Origin: Candidatus Binatia bacterium
Lineage (GTDB): Bacteria > Desulfobacterota > Binatia > HRBIN30
Length of the DNA: 64,000 nucleotides
Direction of reading: 5' to 3'
NCBI GenBank assembly: GCA_937925685.1
Contig: CALAMI010000028.1
Coordinates: forward strand, 1-64,000
The notes below the pieces were generated by a model, which did no database searches, had not been told where the DNA came from, and saw only the letters and a list, made by a program, of their open reading frames with translations. A program made the translations under genes and the position numbers. Positions 1-11,780 of the stretch are shown piece by piece. How positions within the stretch are numbered: the first letter of the stretch is position 1; the number at the start of each line of letters is the position of its first letter.

Positions 1-131
1 AATTGCGCCAACCCCTGCGCCGCCAACACCCGCGTGATCGCTGCCGTCAACGTCGTCTTCCCGTGGTCAATATGCCCAATCGTCCCCACATTCACATGCG
101 GCTTCTTCCGCTCAAACTTCTGCTTCGCCAT
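1..131 (-). CDS. tuf: Elongation factor Tu, N-terminal fragment (gene runs off the left edge)
   Basis: The first 43 codons of EF-Tu, the GTPase that delivers aminoacyl-tRNA to the ribosome. The reading frame starts [20 protein letters not shown] and continues with the P-loop IDHGKTTL and TAAITRVLA, which is diagnostic. The rest of the gene lies outside the window. It lies directly downstream of four tRNA genes on the same strand, in the order known for tufB in E. coli, so it is probably cotranscribed with them. Confidence 0.97.
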   Translation of the reverse strand, partial: MAKQKFERKKPHVNVGTIGHIDHGKTTLTAAITRVLAAQGLAQ

Positions 132-210
132 CTCGCTCTCCAATCAGCTTTTGACCATATCCACCATCTTCTATGCTTCCATTGCCGGGTCGATGTTCCT
201 TCCTCACAGA

Positions 211-284
211 AGCCCAGGAGCGGAATCGAACCGCCGACCTCCTCCTTACCAAGGAGGTGCTCTAACCGACTGAGCTACCTGGGC
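211..284 (-). tRNA. tRNA-Thr (anticodon GGT)
   Basis: A full cloverleaf reads on the minus strand: acceptor stem GCCCAGG/CCTGGGC, D-arm TAGCTCAGTCGGTTAGAGC, anticodon stem CCTCC/GGAGG with loop TTGGTAA, and T-arm GGTTCGATTCC. The loop gives anticodon GGT (Thr, ACC). It is the last of four tRNAs before tuf, matching the position of thrT in E. coli. No CCA is encoded. Confidence 0.96.
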
Positions 285-341
285 AGCAACCTATCGACGT
301 TTTACACGTCAGCACATCTCCCACGCCGGAATCGGGTGAAA

Positions 342-414
342 AGCGGGAAACGGGATTCGAACCCGCGACCCTCAGCTTGGAAGGCTGATGCTCTGCCAAC
401 TGAGCTACTCCCGC
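342..414 (-). tRNA. tRNA-Gly (anticodon TCC)
   Basis: Minus-strand cloverleaf with acceptor GCGGGAG (closing with a G-T type pair towards the 3' arm), D-arm TAGCTCAGTTGGCAGAGC, anticodon stem TCAGC/GCTGA with loop CTTCCAA, and T-arm GGGTTCGAATCCC. The anticodon is TCC (Gly, GGA). Third in the cluster, as glyT is in E. coli. Confidence 0.96.
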
Positions 415-464
415 CTAACGTTTGCATTCCTCCAACCTCGCGAACGCAATTTTCAAAGTTAGCA

Positions 465-547
<83 letters not shown>

Positions 548-555
548 CTAACTAA

Positions 556-628
556 AGCCGATGGCCAGACTCGAACTGGCAACCTACTGATTACAAGTCA
601 GTTGCTCTTCCGATTGAGCTACATCGGC
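556..628 (-). tRNA. tRNA-Thr (anticodon TGT)
   Basis: Minus-strand cloverleaf: acceptor GCCGATG, D-arm TAGCTCAATCGGAAGAGC, anticodon stem ACTGA/TCAGT with loop CTTGTAA, T-arm CCAGTTCGAGTCTGG. The anticodon is TGT (Thr, ACA). It is the first tRNA of the cluster and corresponds to thrU in E. coli. Confidence 0.96.
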
Positions 629-701
629 CTCCTTTCCGCGCCTCGCCGCAGATGAACTGGCCCAAACTCCTATCCACTTGAAGGAAACGCGAACGAACCC
701 G

Positions 702-728
702 TCTATAGGAGCGCGCTTAGCCTGTCAA
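702..728 (-). promoter_or_regulatory. Sigma70-type promoter of the tRNA-tuf operon
   Basis: On the minus strand a perfect -35 box TTGACA (723-728) is followed after 15 nt by TATAGA (702-707); TAGACG at 17 nt is the alternative -10. A GC-rich stretch typical of stable-RNA promoters follows. Initiation would fall near 695, about 65 nt before the first tRNA. The -35 box is made by the last codons of rlmB, so the upstream gene and this promoter share sequence. The short spacer keeps confidence moderate. Confidence 0.5.
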
Positions 729-1511
729 GGCCGGAGCGTAGTCCTTGCTCCACCAAAAGCACGCAATTCCCACCGCCACAGCCACGTTGAGGGACTCCAC
801 ACGCGGGTCCGTTGGAATAACTCGGGATTCGTCCGATCGTTTCCCGACCAAACGCGACAGCCCTTGTTCGCCACCAGCCACAATGGCAACTCGCGGTGGC
901 AATGTGTCTCCAAACAGGGGCTTAGCGCCCCGAGGATCCAAGGCAATTGTCCAGTAGCCGGCGTGTTTTATTTCCTCCAGAGCCCGAACGATGTTCACCA
1001 CTCGACAAATACTCAAGTAGGCGCAAGCCCCAGCAGCAGCAACTTCGACCACCGGGGTGATAGATACTGCGCGATCTTTTGGTATGACGATCCCGCGCCC
1101 GCCAGCAGCTAACACAACGCGCACTATTGCTCCCAGATTGCGCGGATCTAGTACATGGTCCAGCACAACCAATAAGCCCGCATCGCTAGGCTCCAAGACG
1201 CTGGACAGCGCCCGATATGGAAACGGCGCTAATCGTGCACGGCAACCGGTTTGAAGAAATTTCCTGTCTACCAGCCGCCCATGTGCGTCGACAAACCTCA
1301 CTGGGACGCCTTTCTCCTGAGCCTGGCCCACAAGTTCGGCAACTTTCTTTCCTTTCTCCGGCAAGACCTGAAGCTGGAGAATTCGGGAAGGATCTACCCT
1401 CAACCATGCGTTTAGGGCATGACCGGGGTAAAGCCACTGCGATGTTTCTTCACAGTGGTTTTCTTCCCCCGAGGGGCCAGCTAAAGTTTTTGCTTCGTGA
1501 CGCTTTTTCAA
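717..1511 (-). CDS. rlmB: TrmH/SpoU-family RNA 2'-O-methyltransferase (RlmB-like)
   Basis: SAM-dependent ribose 2'-O-methyltransferase, most likely the 23S rRNA G2251 enzyme. The N-terminal third resembles the RlmB substrate-binding domain (LYPGHALNAWLR), and the C-terminal SPOUT domain shows the three family motifs: DPRNLGAIVRVVLAAG, VAGGEQGLSRLV and ESLNVAVAVGIACF. The knotted fold binds SAM between motifs 2 and 3. No ATG or GTG fits the start. The TTG at 1511 is preceded by AGGG seven bases away and was chosen; a TTG at 1529 is the alternative. Either start overlaps the divergent lptF start. TrmH or another SpoU enzyme is possible, but the N-terminal domain favours RlmB. Confidence 0.8.
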   Translation of the reverse strand: MKKRHEAKTLAGPSGEENHCEETSQWLYPGHALNAWLRVDPSRILQLQVLPEKGKKVAELVGQAQEKGVPVRFVDAHGRLVDRKFLQTGCRARLAPFPYRALSSVLEPSDAGLLVVLDHVLDPRNLGAIVRVVLAAGGRGIVIPKDRAVSITPVVEVAAAGACAYLSICRVVNIVRALEEIKHAGYWTIALDPRGAKPLFGDTLPPRVAIVAGGEQGLSRLVGKRSDESRVIPTDPRVESLNVAVAVGIACFWWSKDYAPALTG

Positions 1512-2660
1512 CGATATGCCCTGCGTCAATTGCTCTTCCCGACCATCGCCAGCATTTTCATCTTGGCGGCTTTGTTGCTGGTCACCCGCCTCGTTAAAGT
1601 TATTAGCTTACTCATCAATCGCGGACTCTCTCTCGGGGAAGTGTTTCATGTACTTTTGCTCCTCACCCCCACCTTTCTAGAATTTTCCCTACCGATGGGT
1701 GTTCTTGTGGGGACATTTCTCACCTTCGGGCGATTAGCCGCAGATGGAGAGCTTACTGGGGCACAGGCGTGCGGCATCCGTCCCACTGAACTCATTGCCC
1801 CCTTGCTGATCATCAGCGGGGTGGCGATGCTGTGCACGGGGCTAATTTCTTTGAGCTTGCGCCCCATAAGCCGGCAGGCCTCCGTTTACTACCTCGAAGC
1901 GCTCGCTTTTAAGCGAGCGACCGCTGCGTTACAAGAACAAGTGTTCTTCGACCAGATCCCTGGACTTGTCGTCTACGCAGAACGCATCCTCGACCGGGGA
2001 AGAGTTTTGAACGGGGTTTTCCTGGCTGATCAACGCACACCAGGGAAGCGAACTTCGATCGTGGCAAAGCGCGGCTACCTGATTTCACCCAACGGCTCCC
2101 ACGAAGGCACCCTTTTACGACTTGAAGACGGAATGCTCTTCGCGTGGAAGGGGCGGGCGGACACCTACGAGGTCAGCAGATTCGAAACTTTCGATTGGAA
2201 TTTGTCGGAATCCATGGGCCGAAGCTCTCGAAGCTCAGTACTCGAGCTGGACCCTAAGGCAACGCCTTCGGGACAACTGCTGAAGCTGCTTCTCAACGAT
2301 AGATTCCCCGCTAGCGTCAACTTACTCGCAGTCGAACTGAGCAACCGGGTTGCCCTGCCCTTTAGTTGCGTCGTCTTCGTTATGCTGGCCTGGGCGTTAT
2401 CGATGCGATGGCAGCTGTCTTCTACGGCGGGCCTCGGTTTGTCTACTCTTTGCTTCTTAGGCTACTATCTATTGAACGGCTTGACGGATTCGCTCGCGCA
2501 ACAGTTGGCCCACTGGTCGGTGGCTGCCGCCGGCGCGTGGCTACCGAACGTAACCTTGGCGCTGACAACTTTTGCCATGTGGCCGCGATCGAGGGCGGAC
2601 GAGCGCAGGATGAAATTTGCTCGAGCCAGCGCTGTTGCTCAAAGCACGAACAATGACTGA
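1497..2660 (+). CDS. lptF: LPS export ABC transporter permease LptF
   Basis: One of the two inner-membrane permeases of the Lpt machine that moves lipopolysaccharide to the outer membrane. At 387 aa it has the YjgP/YjgQ family layout: three N-terminal membrane segments (roughly residues 12-110, with FQRYALRQLLFPTIASIFIL), a periplasmic beta-rich domain of about 160 residues, and three C-terminal membrane segments (VALPFSCVVFVMLAW onward). The start is GTG; no strong ribosome binding site is visible. The stop overlaps the start of lptG, so the two are translationally coupled. LptB and LptC are not in the window. Confidence 0.9.
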   Translation: MTLFQRYALRQLLFPTIASIFILAALLLVTRLVKVISLLINRGLSLGEVFHVLLLLTPTFLEFSLPMGVLVGTFLTFGRLAADGELTGAQACGIRPTELIAPLLIISGVAMLCTGLISLSLRPISRQASVYYLEALAFKRATAALQEQVFFDQIPGLVVYAERILDRGRVLNGVFLADQRTPGKRTSIVAKRGYLISPNGSHEGTLLRLEDGMLFAWKGRADTYEVSRFETFDWNLSESMGRSSRSSVLELDPKATPSGQLLKLLLNDRFPASVNLLAVELSNRVALPFSCVVFVMLAWALSMRWQLSSTAGLGLSTLCFLGYYLLNGLTDSLAQQLAHWSVAAAGAWLPNVTLALTTFAMWPRSRADERRMKFARASAVAQSTNND

Positions 2661-3903
2661 AAGCTCTGACACGGAGGGCAACGGGACAAAGGAAATGGGG
2701 CAACCGACTCTGCTCGATCGGATCAAGCAACTTCCTAAGCTTTTAAAGTCAAAACCACCCGTGCCGAAACAACGTGGCGAAGTCCTCCCCACGCGGACGC
2801 TCATGAGTCGCACCGTTACCAAGCTGCTGCTGGGCGACTTCGTCACTGCAGTGCTCATCACCCAGATCGGCGTCGTGGCGCTCTATGTGGTCGTCGATTT
2901 TTTCGAGCGCCTCGATGTGATCGTGCACAATGAAGTCAGCATGAGCATCGTCGTTGCCTATTTTTTTTATAAGCTACCTCTTATCGTCTACCAAACCATT
3001 CCGGCCGCCACGGCGGTTGCGCTCGTAACCACCCTCATTCAACGCCACCGCCATCGTGAGATTCTGGCGCTCAGTGCTGCTGGCGTTACACCACTACAAA
3101 TCGCGCTCCCGTTGCTTCTTGTAGCAACCCTGCTCTCTGTCGTGTCCTTGGCGTGGTCGGAGCTGATCGTGCCGCCAACCGTACGGGCAGCACAAGACCT
3201 CAGTCTGCGAGAGATTAAAAAACGCGATCGGCGTAACATTTTAGCTGACCGCGAGATATGGTTTCGCGGCCTGCAAGCGATCTACCACGTCTCCTATATA
3301 GATCGGGATACGCAGTCGTTGCTGGGAGTCACGAGTTACGAACTCGATAACGACTTCTCCCTGATAAGCATCAAGTACTTTCCGAAAGTTCGTTGGACAG
3401 GAAAAGGCTGGTCCTCCCTCGGGAAGCAAGAGCAAATCTTCCTCGCCGCATCAGAGCCGGCACGATCCAGTCATCCGAGCGAAACCAGTCTACAGCTCCC
3501 GAACCGCTTTGAGGATCTAGCGGAAGTGCAAAGGGAACCGGAAGAATTGTCGGTGGCGGATCTACGCCGTCAGGAACACCTGTTAAAGAGCCTAGGGCTT
3601 CCAGCAACGCGGCTATCGGTTGAAATTTACGTAAAAACAGCCCTTCCCTTCAGCCCTCTTGCGCTCGCCCTCGGTCTTTTGTCGTTCAACCTCAACCTTA
3701 GGCGCTCCGGACAATTCGCTTGGACCATTGTGGGAAGTGCGGCAATCGGTTTCGGGTACTGGTTGCTGCTCGGGACTTCGACCTCATTGGGCTATGCTGG
3801 CTCCCTGCCGCCGGTCCTCGCGGCCTGGCTTCCAAACTGCACGTTTGCGGCAGCAGGAGCAGCATCCTTGGCCCGTGCAGCCTCCCTTCCAAAGTCGTTC
3901 TAA
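2653..3903 (+). CDS. lptG: LPS export ABC transporter permease LptG
   Basis: Partner permease of LptF in the LptB2FG transporter. The 416 aa protein has an unusually long cytoplasmic N-terminus (about 45 residues rich in Lys, Pro and Asp) before the first membrane segment [21 protein letters not shown] conserved stretch ([20 protein letters not shown]) follows in the third segment region, then a periplasmic jellyroll region and three final helices. The ATG at 2653 overlaps the lptF stop by 8 bases; a later Met (MSRTVTK) is an alternative start that would remove the extension. The 3' end overlaps the convergent rpsI stop by 4 bases. Confidence 0.88.
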   Translation: MTESSDTEGNGTKEMGQPTLLDRIKQLPKLLKSKPPVPKQRGEVLPTRTLMSRTVTKLLLGDFVTAVLITQIGVVALYVVVDFFERLDVIVHNEVSMSIVVAYFFYKLPLIVYQTIPAATAVALVTTLIQRHRHREILALSAAGVTPLQIALPLLLVATLLSVVSLAWSELIVPPTVRAAQDLSLREIKKRDRRNILADREIWFRGLQAIYHVSYIDRDTQSLLGVTSYELDNDFSLISIKYFPKVRWTGKGWSSLGKQEQIFLAASEPARSSHPSETSLQLPNRFEDLAEVQREPEELSVADLRRQEHLLKSLGLPATRLSVEIYVKTALPFSPLALALGLLSFNLNLRRSGQFAWTIVGSAAIGFGYWLLLGTSTSLGYAGSLPPVLAAWLPNCTFAAAGAASLARAASLPKSF

Positions 3904-4295
3904 CGCTTCGAGTACTGAGGACGCTTGCGCGCCTTATGACGACCGTATTTTTTCCGTTCTACCTCACGCGGGTCCCGCGTGATGAATCCAGCTTTTTTCA
4001 ACGTTGGCCTAAGCGCCACATCCCAGGCAAGCAGTGCTCGTGTAATTCCGTGTCTGACAGCTTCTGCTTGTGCGGCTAGCCCACCGCCACGAACGTTAGC
4101 CACTACGTCAAACTGCCCCAAGGTTTGGGTTAGCTCAAACGGTTGTAGAATAATCATCCGTGAAGTTTGACGAGGGAAATACTGCTCCCACGGACGCCCG
4201 TTGATCACGACGTTTCCGCTGCCCGCTCGCAAAGACACACGGGCAACAGCAGTCTTGCGTCGACCTGTGGAAGCCAGCCGTACCATGTCCGTCAT
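3900..4295 (-). CDS. rpsI: 30S ribosomal protein S9
   Basis: Ribosomal protein uS9, 131 aa, whose C-terminal tail reaches the P-site tRNA. Recognised from [12 protein letters not shown] near the N-terminus, [17 protein letters not shown] in the middle and the signature end [18 protein letters not shown]. The start ATG overlaps the rplM stop in an ATGA arrangement, the usual L13-S9 coupling. The last 4 bases overlap lptG on the other strand. Confidence 0.97.
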   Translation of the reverse strand: MTDMVRLASTGRRKTAVARVSLRAGSGNVVINGRPWEQYFPRQTSRMIILQPFELTQTLGQFDVVANVRGGGLAAQAEAVRHGITRALLAWDVALRPTLKKAGFITRDPREVERKKYGRHKARKRPQYSKR

Positions 4296-4753
4296 GTGAT
4301 AGTGCTCCTCCGACCAGGCACTAAATGCGGAACCGGCTTTTGAGCCTCGTGAGGATGTGCCGGCCCGGGATAAATCTTCACTTTCGTAGCCAACTGATGA
4401 CCCAGGCGGTTTTTCGGCAACATGCCCTCAATGGCGTGGCGCAACAGCTCCTCCGCTTTGACCTGTTTCTGCTCCAGAGCAGTTCTGAGCCGGACCCCTC
4501 CCGGATAGCCGGTGTGCCGTATGTACTGCTTTTTCCGCCACTTCCCACCCGTAAGTTGCACCTCAGCAGCGTTAATCACGACAACAAAGTCGCCCACGTC
4601 TTCCCACGGCTGAAACGTCGGCTTGTGTTTTCCGCGCACAATTTGCGCCACTCGAGCTGCCACCCGCCCGAGGACCTGCCCCTTTGCATCAATGAGGACC
4701 CATCCTCGCTGCTTTAAGGCGCCCTCTCGTCCTATGACCACGGTTTTCCTCAT
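4292..4753 (-). CDS. rplM: 50S ribosomal protein L13
   Basis: Ribosomal protein uL13, an early assembly protein of the large subunit. At 153 aa it is slightly longer than the usual ~142. Hallmarks are [19 protein letters not shown] near residue 18, [26 protein letters not shown] and GMLPKNRLG. It is upstream of and overlaps rpsI by 4 bases, and two tRNA genes precede it on the same strand. Confidence 0.97.
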   Translation of the reverse strand: MRKTVVIGREGALKQRGWVLIDAKGQVLGRVAARVAQIVRGKHKPTFQPWEDVGDFVVVINAAEVQLTGGKWRKKQYIRHTGYPGGVRLRTALEQKQVKAEELLRHAIEGMLPKNRLGHQLATKVKIYPGPAHPHEAQKPVPHLVPGRRSTIT

Positions 4754-4812
4754 ACATTACACCTAACTCACACTTTTTCGCTATGTTGCCGAACCAACAA
4801 GAAGGTGGAGAA

Positions 4813-4887
<75 letters not shown>

Positions 4888-4925
4888 CTGAACTCATCGT
4901 CATTTTTTCCTTCAATCGTATCACC

Positions 4926-4997
4926 TGGGCGGTATCCGATTTGAACGGATGACCCCCGGCTTGTAAGGCCGATGCTCTCCCACTGAGCTAACCGCCC
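4926..4997 (-). tRNA. tRNA-Val (anticodon TAC)
   Basis: Minus-strand cloverleaf of 72 nt: acceptor GGGCGGT/ACCGCCC with discriminator A, D-arm TAGCTCAGTGGGAGAGC, anticodon stem TCGGC/GCCGG with loop CTTACAA, and T-arm ATCCGTTCAAATCGGAT. The anticodon is TAC (Val, GTA). Val-Asp pairs are common in bacteria. Confidence 0.95.
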
Positions 4998-5069
4998 GCA
5001 TCGTCACAAGACAATTGCCGCTCCACGTCTAGTCGTACACACCCATGCTGCGACTGACCGGGTTATCAG

Positions 5070-5348
5070 TCAGCTCACATTTAGTGAGTCACGAAGTTGT
5101 TTCCCAGCTTTGAACTTGGCTGAACGGGAAGCGGCGATTTCAATAGTCTCTCCTGTCTTCGGATTCCGCCCTGTCCGTGCTTTACGCGTGGCCACCGCAA
5201 ACGTTCCAAAGCCCGATATGTTGACTTTTTCCCCCTGCCGAAGAGCCGCAACAATATCGTCAAAGACTACATTGACGACTTTTTCTGCCGTCGCGCGCGG
5301 TAAGTCCACCTTGCTTGCCACCGATTCGATCAGCTCCGCCTTAGTCAT
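5070..5348 (-). CDS. hup: HU-family DNA-binding protein
   Basis: A 92 aa histone-like nucleoid protein that bends DNA as a dimer. The sequence starts MTKAELIESVASK, contains the family core ISGFGTFAVATRKARTGRNP at the base of the beta-arm, and ends with FKAGKQLRDSLN. The ATG at 5348 has AGGGG seven bases upstream and is preferred over the in-frame TTG two codons earlier. It lies 55 bp downstream of lon, a common arrangement, and is probably part of the tig-clpP-clpX-lon transcription unit. Confidence 0.96.
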   Translation of the reverse strand: MTKAELIESVASKVDLPRATAEKVVNVVFDDIVAALRQGEKVNISGFGTFAVATRKARTGRNPKTGETIEIAASRSAKFKAGKQLRDSLNVS

Positions 5349-5403
5349 GAACAATCCCCTACATAAGCAAGGTGTCTCTGCTTAGTAAGCCGTCTCGGCA
5401 CTG

Positions 5404-7851
5404 TCAAGAAACGACACCCGCTGTCAAAACGGCATCTGCGGTCGCCGATGGCAAGGACGGTCGGTTCACCTCGCGGCGCCAATCGCCCTTTAAGAATGCT
5501 TCTGGCTCTTCCAGCACTAAAGCCTGTCGCAACACATCGTCCATGTGCTGAACCATTCGCAACTCCACGGAACGAAGCACAACCGGAGGAATTTCCCGTA
5601 CGTCCTTTTCGTTCTCCTCCGGAATCAACACCACCTTGATGCCGGCCCGGTGTGCCGCAAGTACCTTTTCCTTCAACCCGCCAATCGGCAGCACCCTCCC
5701 TCGCAGCGTCACCTCGCCGGTCATGGCCACGCTATTCCTGACAGGGATTTTCGTCAGCGCAGACACCATCGCCGTTGCCATCGTAATGCCCGCAGAGGGC
5801 CCATCCTTTGGAGTTGCACCTTCGGGAACGTGGATGTGGACGTCCACATTCTGGTAAAAGTCACCAGCCAATCCCAGCTCCGCCGCCCGGGAACGAACGT
5901 AACTCATGGCAGCCTGGGCAGATTCTTGCATCACGTCACCGAGCCGTCCCGTGATGATGAGCTTGCCCTTCCCCGGCATAACTGTCACTTCGATCGCCAA
6001 AAGCTCCCCGCCGAACTCCGTCCACGCAAGGCCCGTGGCTACGCCCACCCGATGTTCGTCCTCCGCCTTACCCACTCGGAACTTAGCCGGCCCTAAGAAT
6101 CGATGAAGATTTTTCGCCGTCACCACCACTTTGGCATCTCGCCCCGAGCGCAGGATCTCGACGGCAGCTTTGCGACAAATCGTCGCAATTTCCCGCTCCA
6201 GACCGCGTACGCCAGCTTCCTTTGTGTAATGGTGGATGATGGCCAATAGAGCGTTATCGGACAGGTCCAGGTTTTCTGGGCGCAAACCGTTTGCTTCCCT
6301 CTGCTTCGGTACGAGGTATTTGCGAGCAATGTTAAGCTTCTCGATGTCCGTATATCCTGGGATTCGAATTACCTCCATGCGGTCCTGCAAGGGCCGGGGA
6401 ATCCGTTCCAGGGTGTTGGCCGTGGTGATGAACATCACTCGCGACAAGTCATAATCTACATCCAAGTAGTGATCGTTAAAAGCGGCGTTCTGCTCCGGAT
6501 CGAGGACCTCAAGCAGTGCTGACGAAGGGTCTCCCCGGAAATCTGTAGACATCTTGTCGACCTCGTCGAGCAGGAAGACCGGATTGCATGACCCGGCCTT
6601 CTTCATGCTTTGAATGATCTTGCCCGGGAGAGCGCCGATGTACGTCCGCCGATGCCCACGGATCTCGGCTTCGTCACGAACTCCTCCGAGAGACACACGC
6701 ACGAACTTTCGCCCTGTAGCTCGAGCGATGGACTTACCCAAAGAGGTTTTCCCCACTCCCGGCGGCCCAACCAAACACAAAATGGGCCCTTTGTTCGTCT
6801 GCCCGACCAGAGCTTGAACGGCGAGGTACTCAAGGATGCGTTCTTTGACCTTCTCCAACCCATAGTGGTCTTCCTCGAGCACCCGCTCGGCCTCAGCAAT
6901 ATCCAGCTTGTCCTCGGTGTATTCGTTCCAGGGCAAGGACAAAATCCAATCGATGTAGTTTCGCACCACTGTCGCCTCTGCGGACATCGGCGACATCATT
7001 TTCAGTTTTTTCAGCTCCCGCTCCACCTTGTCACGAGCTTCAGGCGAAAGTTTCTTCTGCTTGATTTTTTCCTCCAGTTCCTGGATCTCGGTTCGGAACT
7101 CATCCTTTTCCCCGAGCTCTTTCTGGATCGCACGCATTTGCTCGTTCAGGTAATACTCTTTTTGGCTCTTTTCCATTTGCTTCTTGACGCGCGTGCGAAT
7201 CCGTTTTTCCACTTCCAGGATCTCGATCTCCGAGCGCAGTAAGCCGAGGACCTTTTCCAGTCGCTCTGCAGGATCTACCGTTTCCAACAAACCCTGCTTA
7301 TCTTCCAGCTTGACTCCAAGATGCGCAACGATTGTATCAGCGAGACGCGAGGGGTCGTCGATCGAGGAAACAGAAGTAAACATTTCCGGCGGAATCTTTT
7401 TGTTGTATTTGAGGTAGACCTCGAACGTCGAGACGACCGAACGGAGCAACGCCTCGATTTCGGTGGTCTTCTCCCACCGTTCCTCCATCTCCTCAATCTC
7501 AACGAGCAGGTACTCTCCTTCAGGGAGGAACCGCTGGATGCGCGCTCGTCGCTTTCCCTCGATGAGCACTTTGACCGTACCATCTGGCAAGCGCAACATT
7601 TGAACGATGGCTCCGATGGTCCCCACCTGATAAATATCGCTTTCCGATGGGTCATTGGTCTTTGCGTCACGCTGAGCTGCAAGAAGGATAAGCTTGGGCC
7701 CATTCATTGCCTCCTCAAGGGCACGAATGGACTTCTGCCGCCCCACGAACAGAGGCACCACCATATGGGGGAACACAATAATATCTCGTAACGGTAATAA
7801 CGGGACCCTGGTCATCGACGGGCCGTCCTTTTTGTCATTGCGGAACAGCAT
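5404..7851 (-). CDS. lon: ATP-dependent endopeptidase Lon
   Basis: Cytoplasmic AAA+ protease that degrades misfolded and regulatory proteins; 815 aa, a normal length for bacterial LonA. In order: N-terminal substrate-binding domain ([20 protein letters not shown]), a coiled coil around residues 190-300, the AAA+ module with Walker [10 protein letters not shown] and Walker [11 protein letters not shown], and a C-terminal Ser-Lys protease domain with the catalytic Ser in [10 protein letters not shown] (near residue 680) and the Lys in [10 protein letters not shown] (near 727). The ATG has GGGGCAGG upstream. All motifs are intact. It sits 18 bp after clpX in the protease operon. Confidence 0.98.
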   Translation of the reverse strand: MLFRNDKKDGPSMTRVPLLPLRDIIVFPHMVVPLFVGRQKSIRALEEAMNGPKLILLAAQRDAKTNDPSESDIYQVGTIGAIVQMLRLPDGTVKVLIEGKRRARIQRFLPEGEYLLVEIEEMEERWEKTTEIEALLRSVVSTFEVYLKYNKKIPPEMFTSVSSIDDPSRLADTIVAHLGVKLEDKQGLLETVDPAERLEKVLGLLRSEIEILEVEKRIRTRVKKQMEKSQKEYYLNEQMRAIQKELGEKDEFRTEIQELEEKIKQKKLSPEARDKVERELKKLKMMSPMSAEATVVRNYIDWILSLPWNEYTEDKLDIAEAERVLEEDHYGLEKVKERILEYLAVQALVGQTNKGPILCLVGPPGVGKTSLGKSIARATGRKFVRVSLGGVRDEAEIRGHRRTYIGALPGKIIQSMKKAGSCNPVFLLDEVDKMSTDFRGDPSSALLEVLDPEQNAAFNDHYLDVDYDLSRVMFITTANTLERIPRPLQDRMEVIRIPGYTDIEKLNIARKYLVPKQREANGLRPENLDLSDNALLAIIHHYTKEAGVRGLEREIATICRKAAVEILRSGRDAKVVVTAKNLHRFLGPAKFRVGKAEDEHRVGVATGLAWTEFGGELLAIEVTVMPGKGKLIITGRLGDVMQESAQAAMSYVRSRAAELGLAGDFYQNVDVHIHVPEGATPKDGPSAGITMATAMVSALTKIPVRNSVAMTGEVTLRGRVLPIGGLKEKVLAAHRAGIKVVLIPEENEKDVREIPPVVLRSVELRMVQHMDDVLRQALVLEEPEAFLKGDWRREVNRPSLPSATADAVLTAGVVS

Positions 7852-7869
7852 GCGTAGCCTGCCCCTTGC

Positions 7870-9120
<1,251 letters not shown>

Positions 9121-9128
9121 AGAAAACC

Positions 9129-9725
9129 TCACAACCGCTTGTTGGGCCTGCTTACCATCACCTCGTCTACTATACCATATTCAACGGCCTGCTGACTCGT
9201 TAGAAACAAATCGCGGTCCGTATCCCTCTCGATACGCTTGAGGCTCTGCCCCGTGTGCTTCACCAAGATATGATTCAACTGCTCCCTTATGCGCAAGATT
9301 TCTCGCGCCTGAATGTCGATGTCCGCTGCCGCTCCACGAATTCCACCCAGAGGCTGATGAATCATGATTCGGGCGTGCGGTAAGGCAAAACGCTTCCCTT
9401 TCGTTCCAGCTGCAAGCAGCCACGCAGCCATGCTTGCCGCCTGGCCAAGGCACAACGTCGAGACATCTGGGCGGATATATTGCATCGTATCGTAAATTGC
9501 CAAACCCGCGGTCACCGAGCCACCTGGGGAGTTGATGTAAAACTGAATGTCTCGCTCTGGGTCCTCCGACTCGAGGAAAAGTAGCTGGGCAGTAATGAGA
9601 TTCGCGACTTCGTCCGTAATCGGGCAGCCGAGAAACACAATGCGCTCTTTGAGGAGGCGCGAATAGATATCGTACGCGCGCTCTCCTCGGCCTGTCTGTT
9701 CCACGACGATGGGAACTAAGTTCAT
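9129..9725 (-). CDS. clpP: ATP-dependent Clp protease proteolytic subunit ClpP
   Basis: Serine protease core of ClpXP; 198 aa, a standard length. The catalytic triad is visible: Ser in [16 protein letters not shown], His in [10 protein letters not shown] and Asp in the [10 protein letters not shown] segment. The N-terminus reads [20 protein letters not shown], typical of ClpP; the Met at 9725 is preferred over one five codons upstream. Lies between tig and clpX, nine bases from clpX. Confidence 0.97.
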   Translation of the reverse strand: MNLVPIVVEQTGRGERAYDIYSRLLKERIVFLGCPITDEVANLITAQLLFLESEDPERDIQFYINSPGGSVTAGLAIYDTMQYIRPDVSTLCLGQAASMAAWLLAAGTKGKRFALPHARIMIHQPLGGIRGAAADIDIQAREILRIREQLNHILVKHTGQSLKRIERDTDRDLFLTSQQAVEYGIVDEVMVSRPNKRL

Positions 9726-9757
9726 GATTTCTGCGTACACTGGAAGTACGCTCGATG

Positions 9758-11104
9758 CTAGCTGTTTCGCACTGCCTCAGCAATCTGGGAGTCTTCGAGC
9801 ACGTCCCGAACCTGCGCGCTCTGTCGCACAAGCTCGAGTGCGCGTTGCAACACCATCTCCTGCTTGAGCCGCGCGCGTCCTTCGGTTCCAGCATAGCGAC
9901 TTCGGATCTGGGCTGCTTCCTCGCCACGCTCCTGCATCGCGCGCGAGAGCATATCGTCGATCTCGTTATCGCTGACCCTGATTCCCTGCTCTTCTGCCAC
10001 CTTCGCGAGCAAGGCCTCAGAGGCAACCCAAACATACGCCTCATTGTCGAGCTGTTGCGCGATGGAGGGGGTGCGCTCTAAGATTTCCTCAGCACGATCT
10101 ACCGGCAACCCCAGACTGTTGACGTAGCTTCGCGCCAACTCAGCTCGCTCCCGACGCAGCACACTCGGCGGAACCACCACTCCCGGATTGGCGTCAACTA
10201 GAGCTTTTCGTAATCGGCTTCGCAGGAGCCCTGCTTTCCGGCGCTCTGCTCGGGCCTCCAGCTCTTGACGGATTTGAGCTTTGAGGTCGTCCACAGTCTC
10301 TGCCGTCGAACTCACCGTTCGGGCGAAATCATTGTCTAGCAATGGGACATCGCGGGCAAACACTTTATCGATTCGCACCCTCCAGACGGTGCGAGGCGAC
10401 TCCGAGATCAACGGGGGGCCTTCGTCTTCTTCCGTCCAGGGGATCTCTACGACTTCGCCCACTTTCTTCCCGATCAACAGAGAGAACGGAGAACCTGACT
10501 CAAGATCCTTCAACCAAACCAGCTCCCGACGATCTCCCTCATTTGGCCCCCGGCCCTGCACCCTCTGCAGAGTGAGTTCAACCACATCACCAAGCTGCAC
10601 CATGTTGCGATCCGCAATCGGCACCAACTTGGTGTGGCGCTCTTGCAAATCGGCCAACACCGCCTGGACTTGCTCTTCCGTCACCCCGACACGAGGAACT
10701 TCAACTTGCAGCCCCTGATAATTCACTCGTTCGATCTCCGGCCAAACCTCGACGATCGCGGAATAGGACAAAGGCTCCCCCCGCTTAAGGGAGACCTGCT
10801 CGAGGTGAAAGCTGCCGGTTATTGGTAAACTCCTTGCCTGGATTGCCTTCTCAAAAGAGTTCGCCAACAACTCCTTCTCTACTTCAGCACGAACCACCGG
10901 CCAAAACTGCTTCTCTAAGATAAGTTTTGGAATCCTTCCAGGACGGAAACCCGGTACCCGCGCGGTACGGGCGATTCGCGCAAAGGCCTTTTGGATTGCG
11001 GAATCGACCTCCGAGACGGGCACCACAACCCTGAGCCGCACGTGAGCCGGATCGACACGTTCCAGTGAGCACTCCTGTTGCTCCGCAGTTTCAACTTTCG
11101 TCAT
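9758..11104 (-). CDS. tig: Trigger factor (ribosome-associated chaperone and prolyl isomerase)
   Basis: First chaperone to meet nascent chains at the ribosome exit; 448 aa, a usual length. The ribosome-binding signature appears as [16 protein letters not shown] near residue 45 (family form GFRxGKxP). An FKBP-like isomerase domain follows ([10 protein letters not shown] around residue 160), then a long helical C-terminal domain rich in Arg, Glu and Ala. It heads the tig-clpP-clpX-lon-hup order found widely in bacteria, so a promoter for the whole operon should lie between it and tRNA-Leu. Confidence 0.94.
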   Translation of the reverse strand: MTKVETAEQQECSLERVDPAHVRLRVVVPVSEVDSAIQKAFARIARTARVPGFRPGRIPKLILEKQFWPVVRAEVEKELLANSFEKAIQARSLPITGSFHLEQVSLKRGEPLSYSAIVEVWPEIERVNYQGLQVEVPRVGVTEEQVQAVLADLQERHTKLVPIADRNMVQLGDVVELTLQRVQGRGPNEGDRRELVWLKDLESGSPFSLLIGKKVGEVVEIPWTEEDEGPPLISESPRTVWRVRIDKVFARDVPLLDNDFARTVSSTAETVDDLKAQIRQELEARAERRKAGLLRSRLRKALVDANPGVVVPPSVLRRERAELARSYVNSLGLPVDRAEEILERTPSIAQQLDNEAYVWVASEALLAKVAEEQGIRVSDNEIDDMLSRAMQERGEEAAQIRSRYAGTEGRARLKQEMVLQRALELVRQSAQVRDVLEDSQIAEAVRNS

Positions 11105-11312
11105 AGCAGGACGACTACCTTAAGATTACTTGGCCCCCAAAGCAGCCAGGCCCCATGGTTTCAATGCCGCCAACGAAGAACTCCGGGCGCACTTCGTTCT
11201 TCAAGATGATATGAAGTACCGGTCAGTGCCAGCGGGAACCGACGCTCCCGCTCACGTCAACCGGCAGGAAAAGAAGCGCCCAGTAACACTCCCAGATGCC
11301 AAATGAAAACCG

Positions 11313-11396
11313 TGCGAGAGGGGGGACTCGAACCCCCACGGGGTCTGGCCCACTAGATCCTAAGTCTAGCGCGTCTGCCAATTCCGCCACTCTCGC
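11313..11396 (-). tRNA. tRNA-Leu (anticodon TAG)
   Basis: Minus-strand class II tRNA of 84 nt: acceptor GCGAGAG/CTCTCGC with discriminator A, D-arm GGCGGAATTGGCAGACGC, anticodon stem CTAGA/TCTAG with loop CTTAGGA, a long variable arm, and T-arm GGGGGTTCGAGTCCCCC. The anticodon TAG and discriminator A identify Leu. Confidence 0.96.
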
Positions 11397-11780
11397 ACCG
11401 CACCGAATCTCTCTCGGGCCCAGGTTTCCAAAGTCATCCATGACCGACGATCCAAGTCCTAACCCGAAAGAGAGTTCAGCACGGGCTCCGTAGCAAACGC
11501 GCAAACACATCCGCAAGCAAACCCAGCAGGCGTGAAGAGCAGCTGGGAAGGCTGTGCGAAGCCTGTCGACCAACGCTAAACAGCATCGGGCCAGAAGGGC
11601 AATTGCGAAACCTGCGCTGATGCGAAGTGGTAAAGCGAGAGAACTCTCATTTCAGCTCAGCAGAGGGCTGAACGTATAGTTCAACAGCAACCAGGGCTTG
11701 CCTGTTTGTGCGACAGTTCAGTTGATTTGCGAAGCCGACGTACTCAAGCTATCGATGCCGCAGCCCATAAGGATCCGCCC
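11397..11780. other. Intergenic region between divergent tRNA-Leu and tRNA-Ser
   Basis: About 380 bp without a supportable gene. It must hold the promoters for both flanking tRNAs. A weak plus-strand candidate for tRNA-Ser is TTGCGA at 11727-11732 with TATCGA at 11750-11755 (17-bp spacer), but only three of six -10 bases fit. No repeats or hairpins of note were seen. Confidence 0.4.

Noticed and set aside
11223-11573. A 116-codon minus-strand frame over the tRNA-Leu region
   Set aside because: It runs straight through the tRNA-Leu gene in the same orientation; composition reflects tRNA sequence, and there is no family feature.
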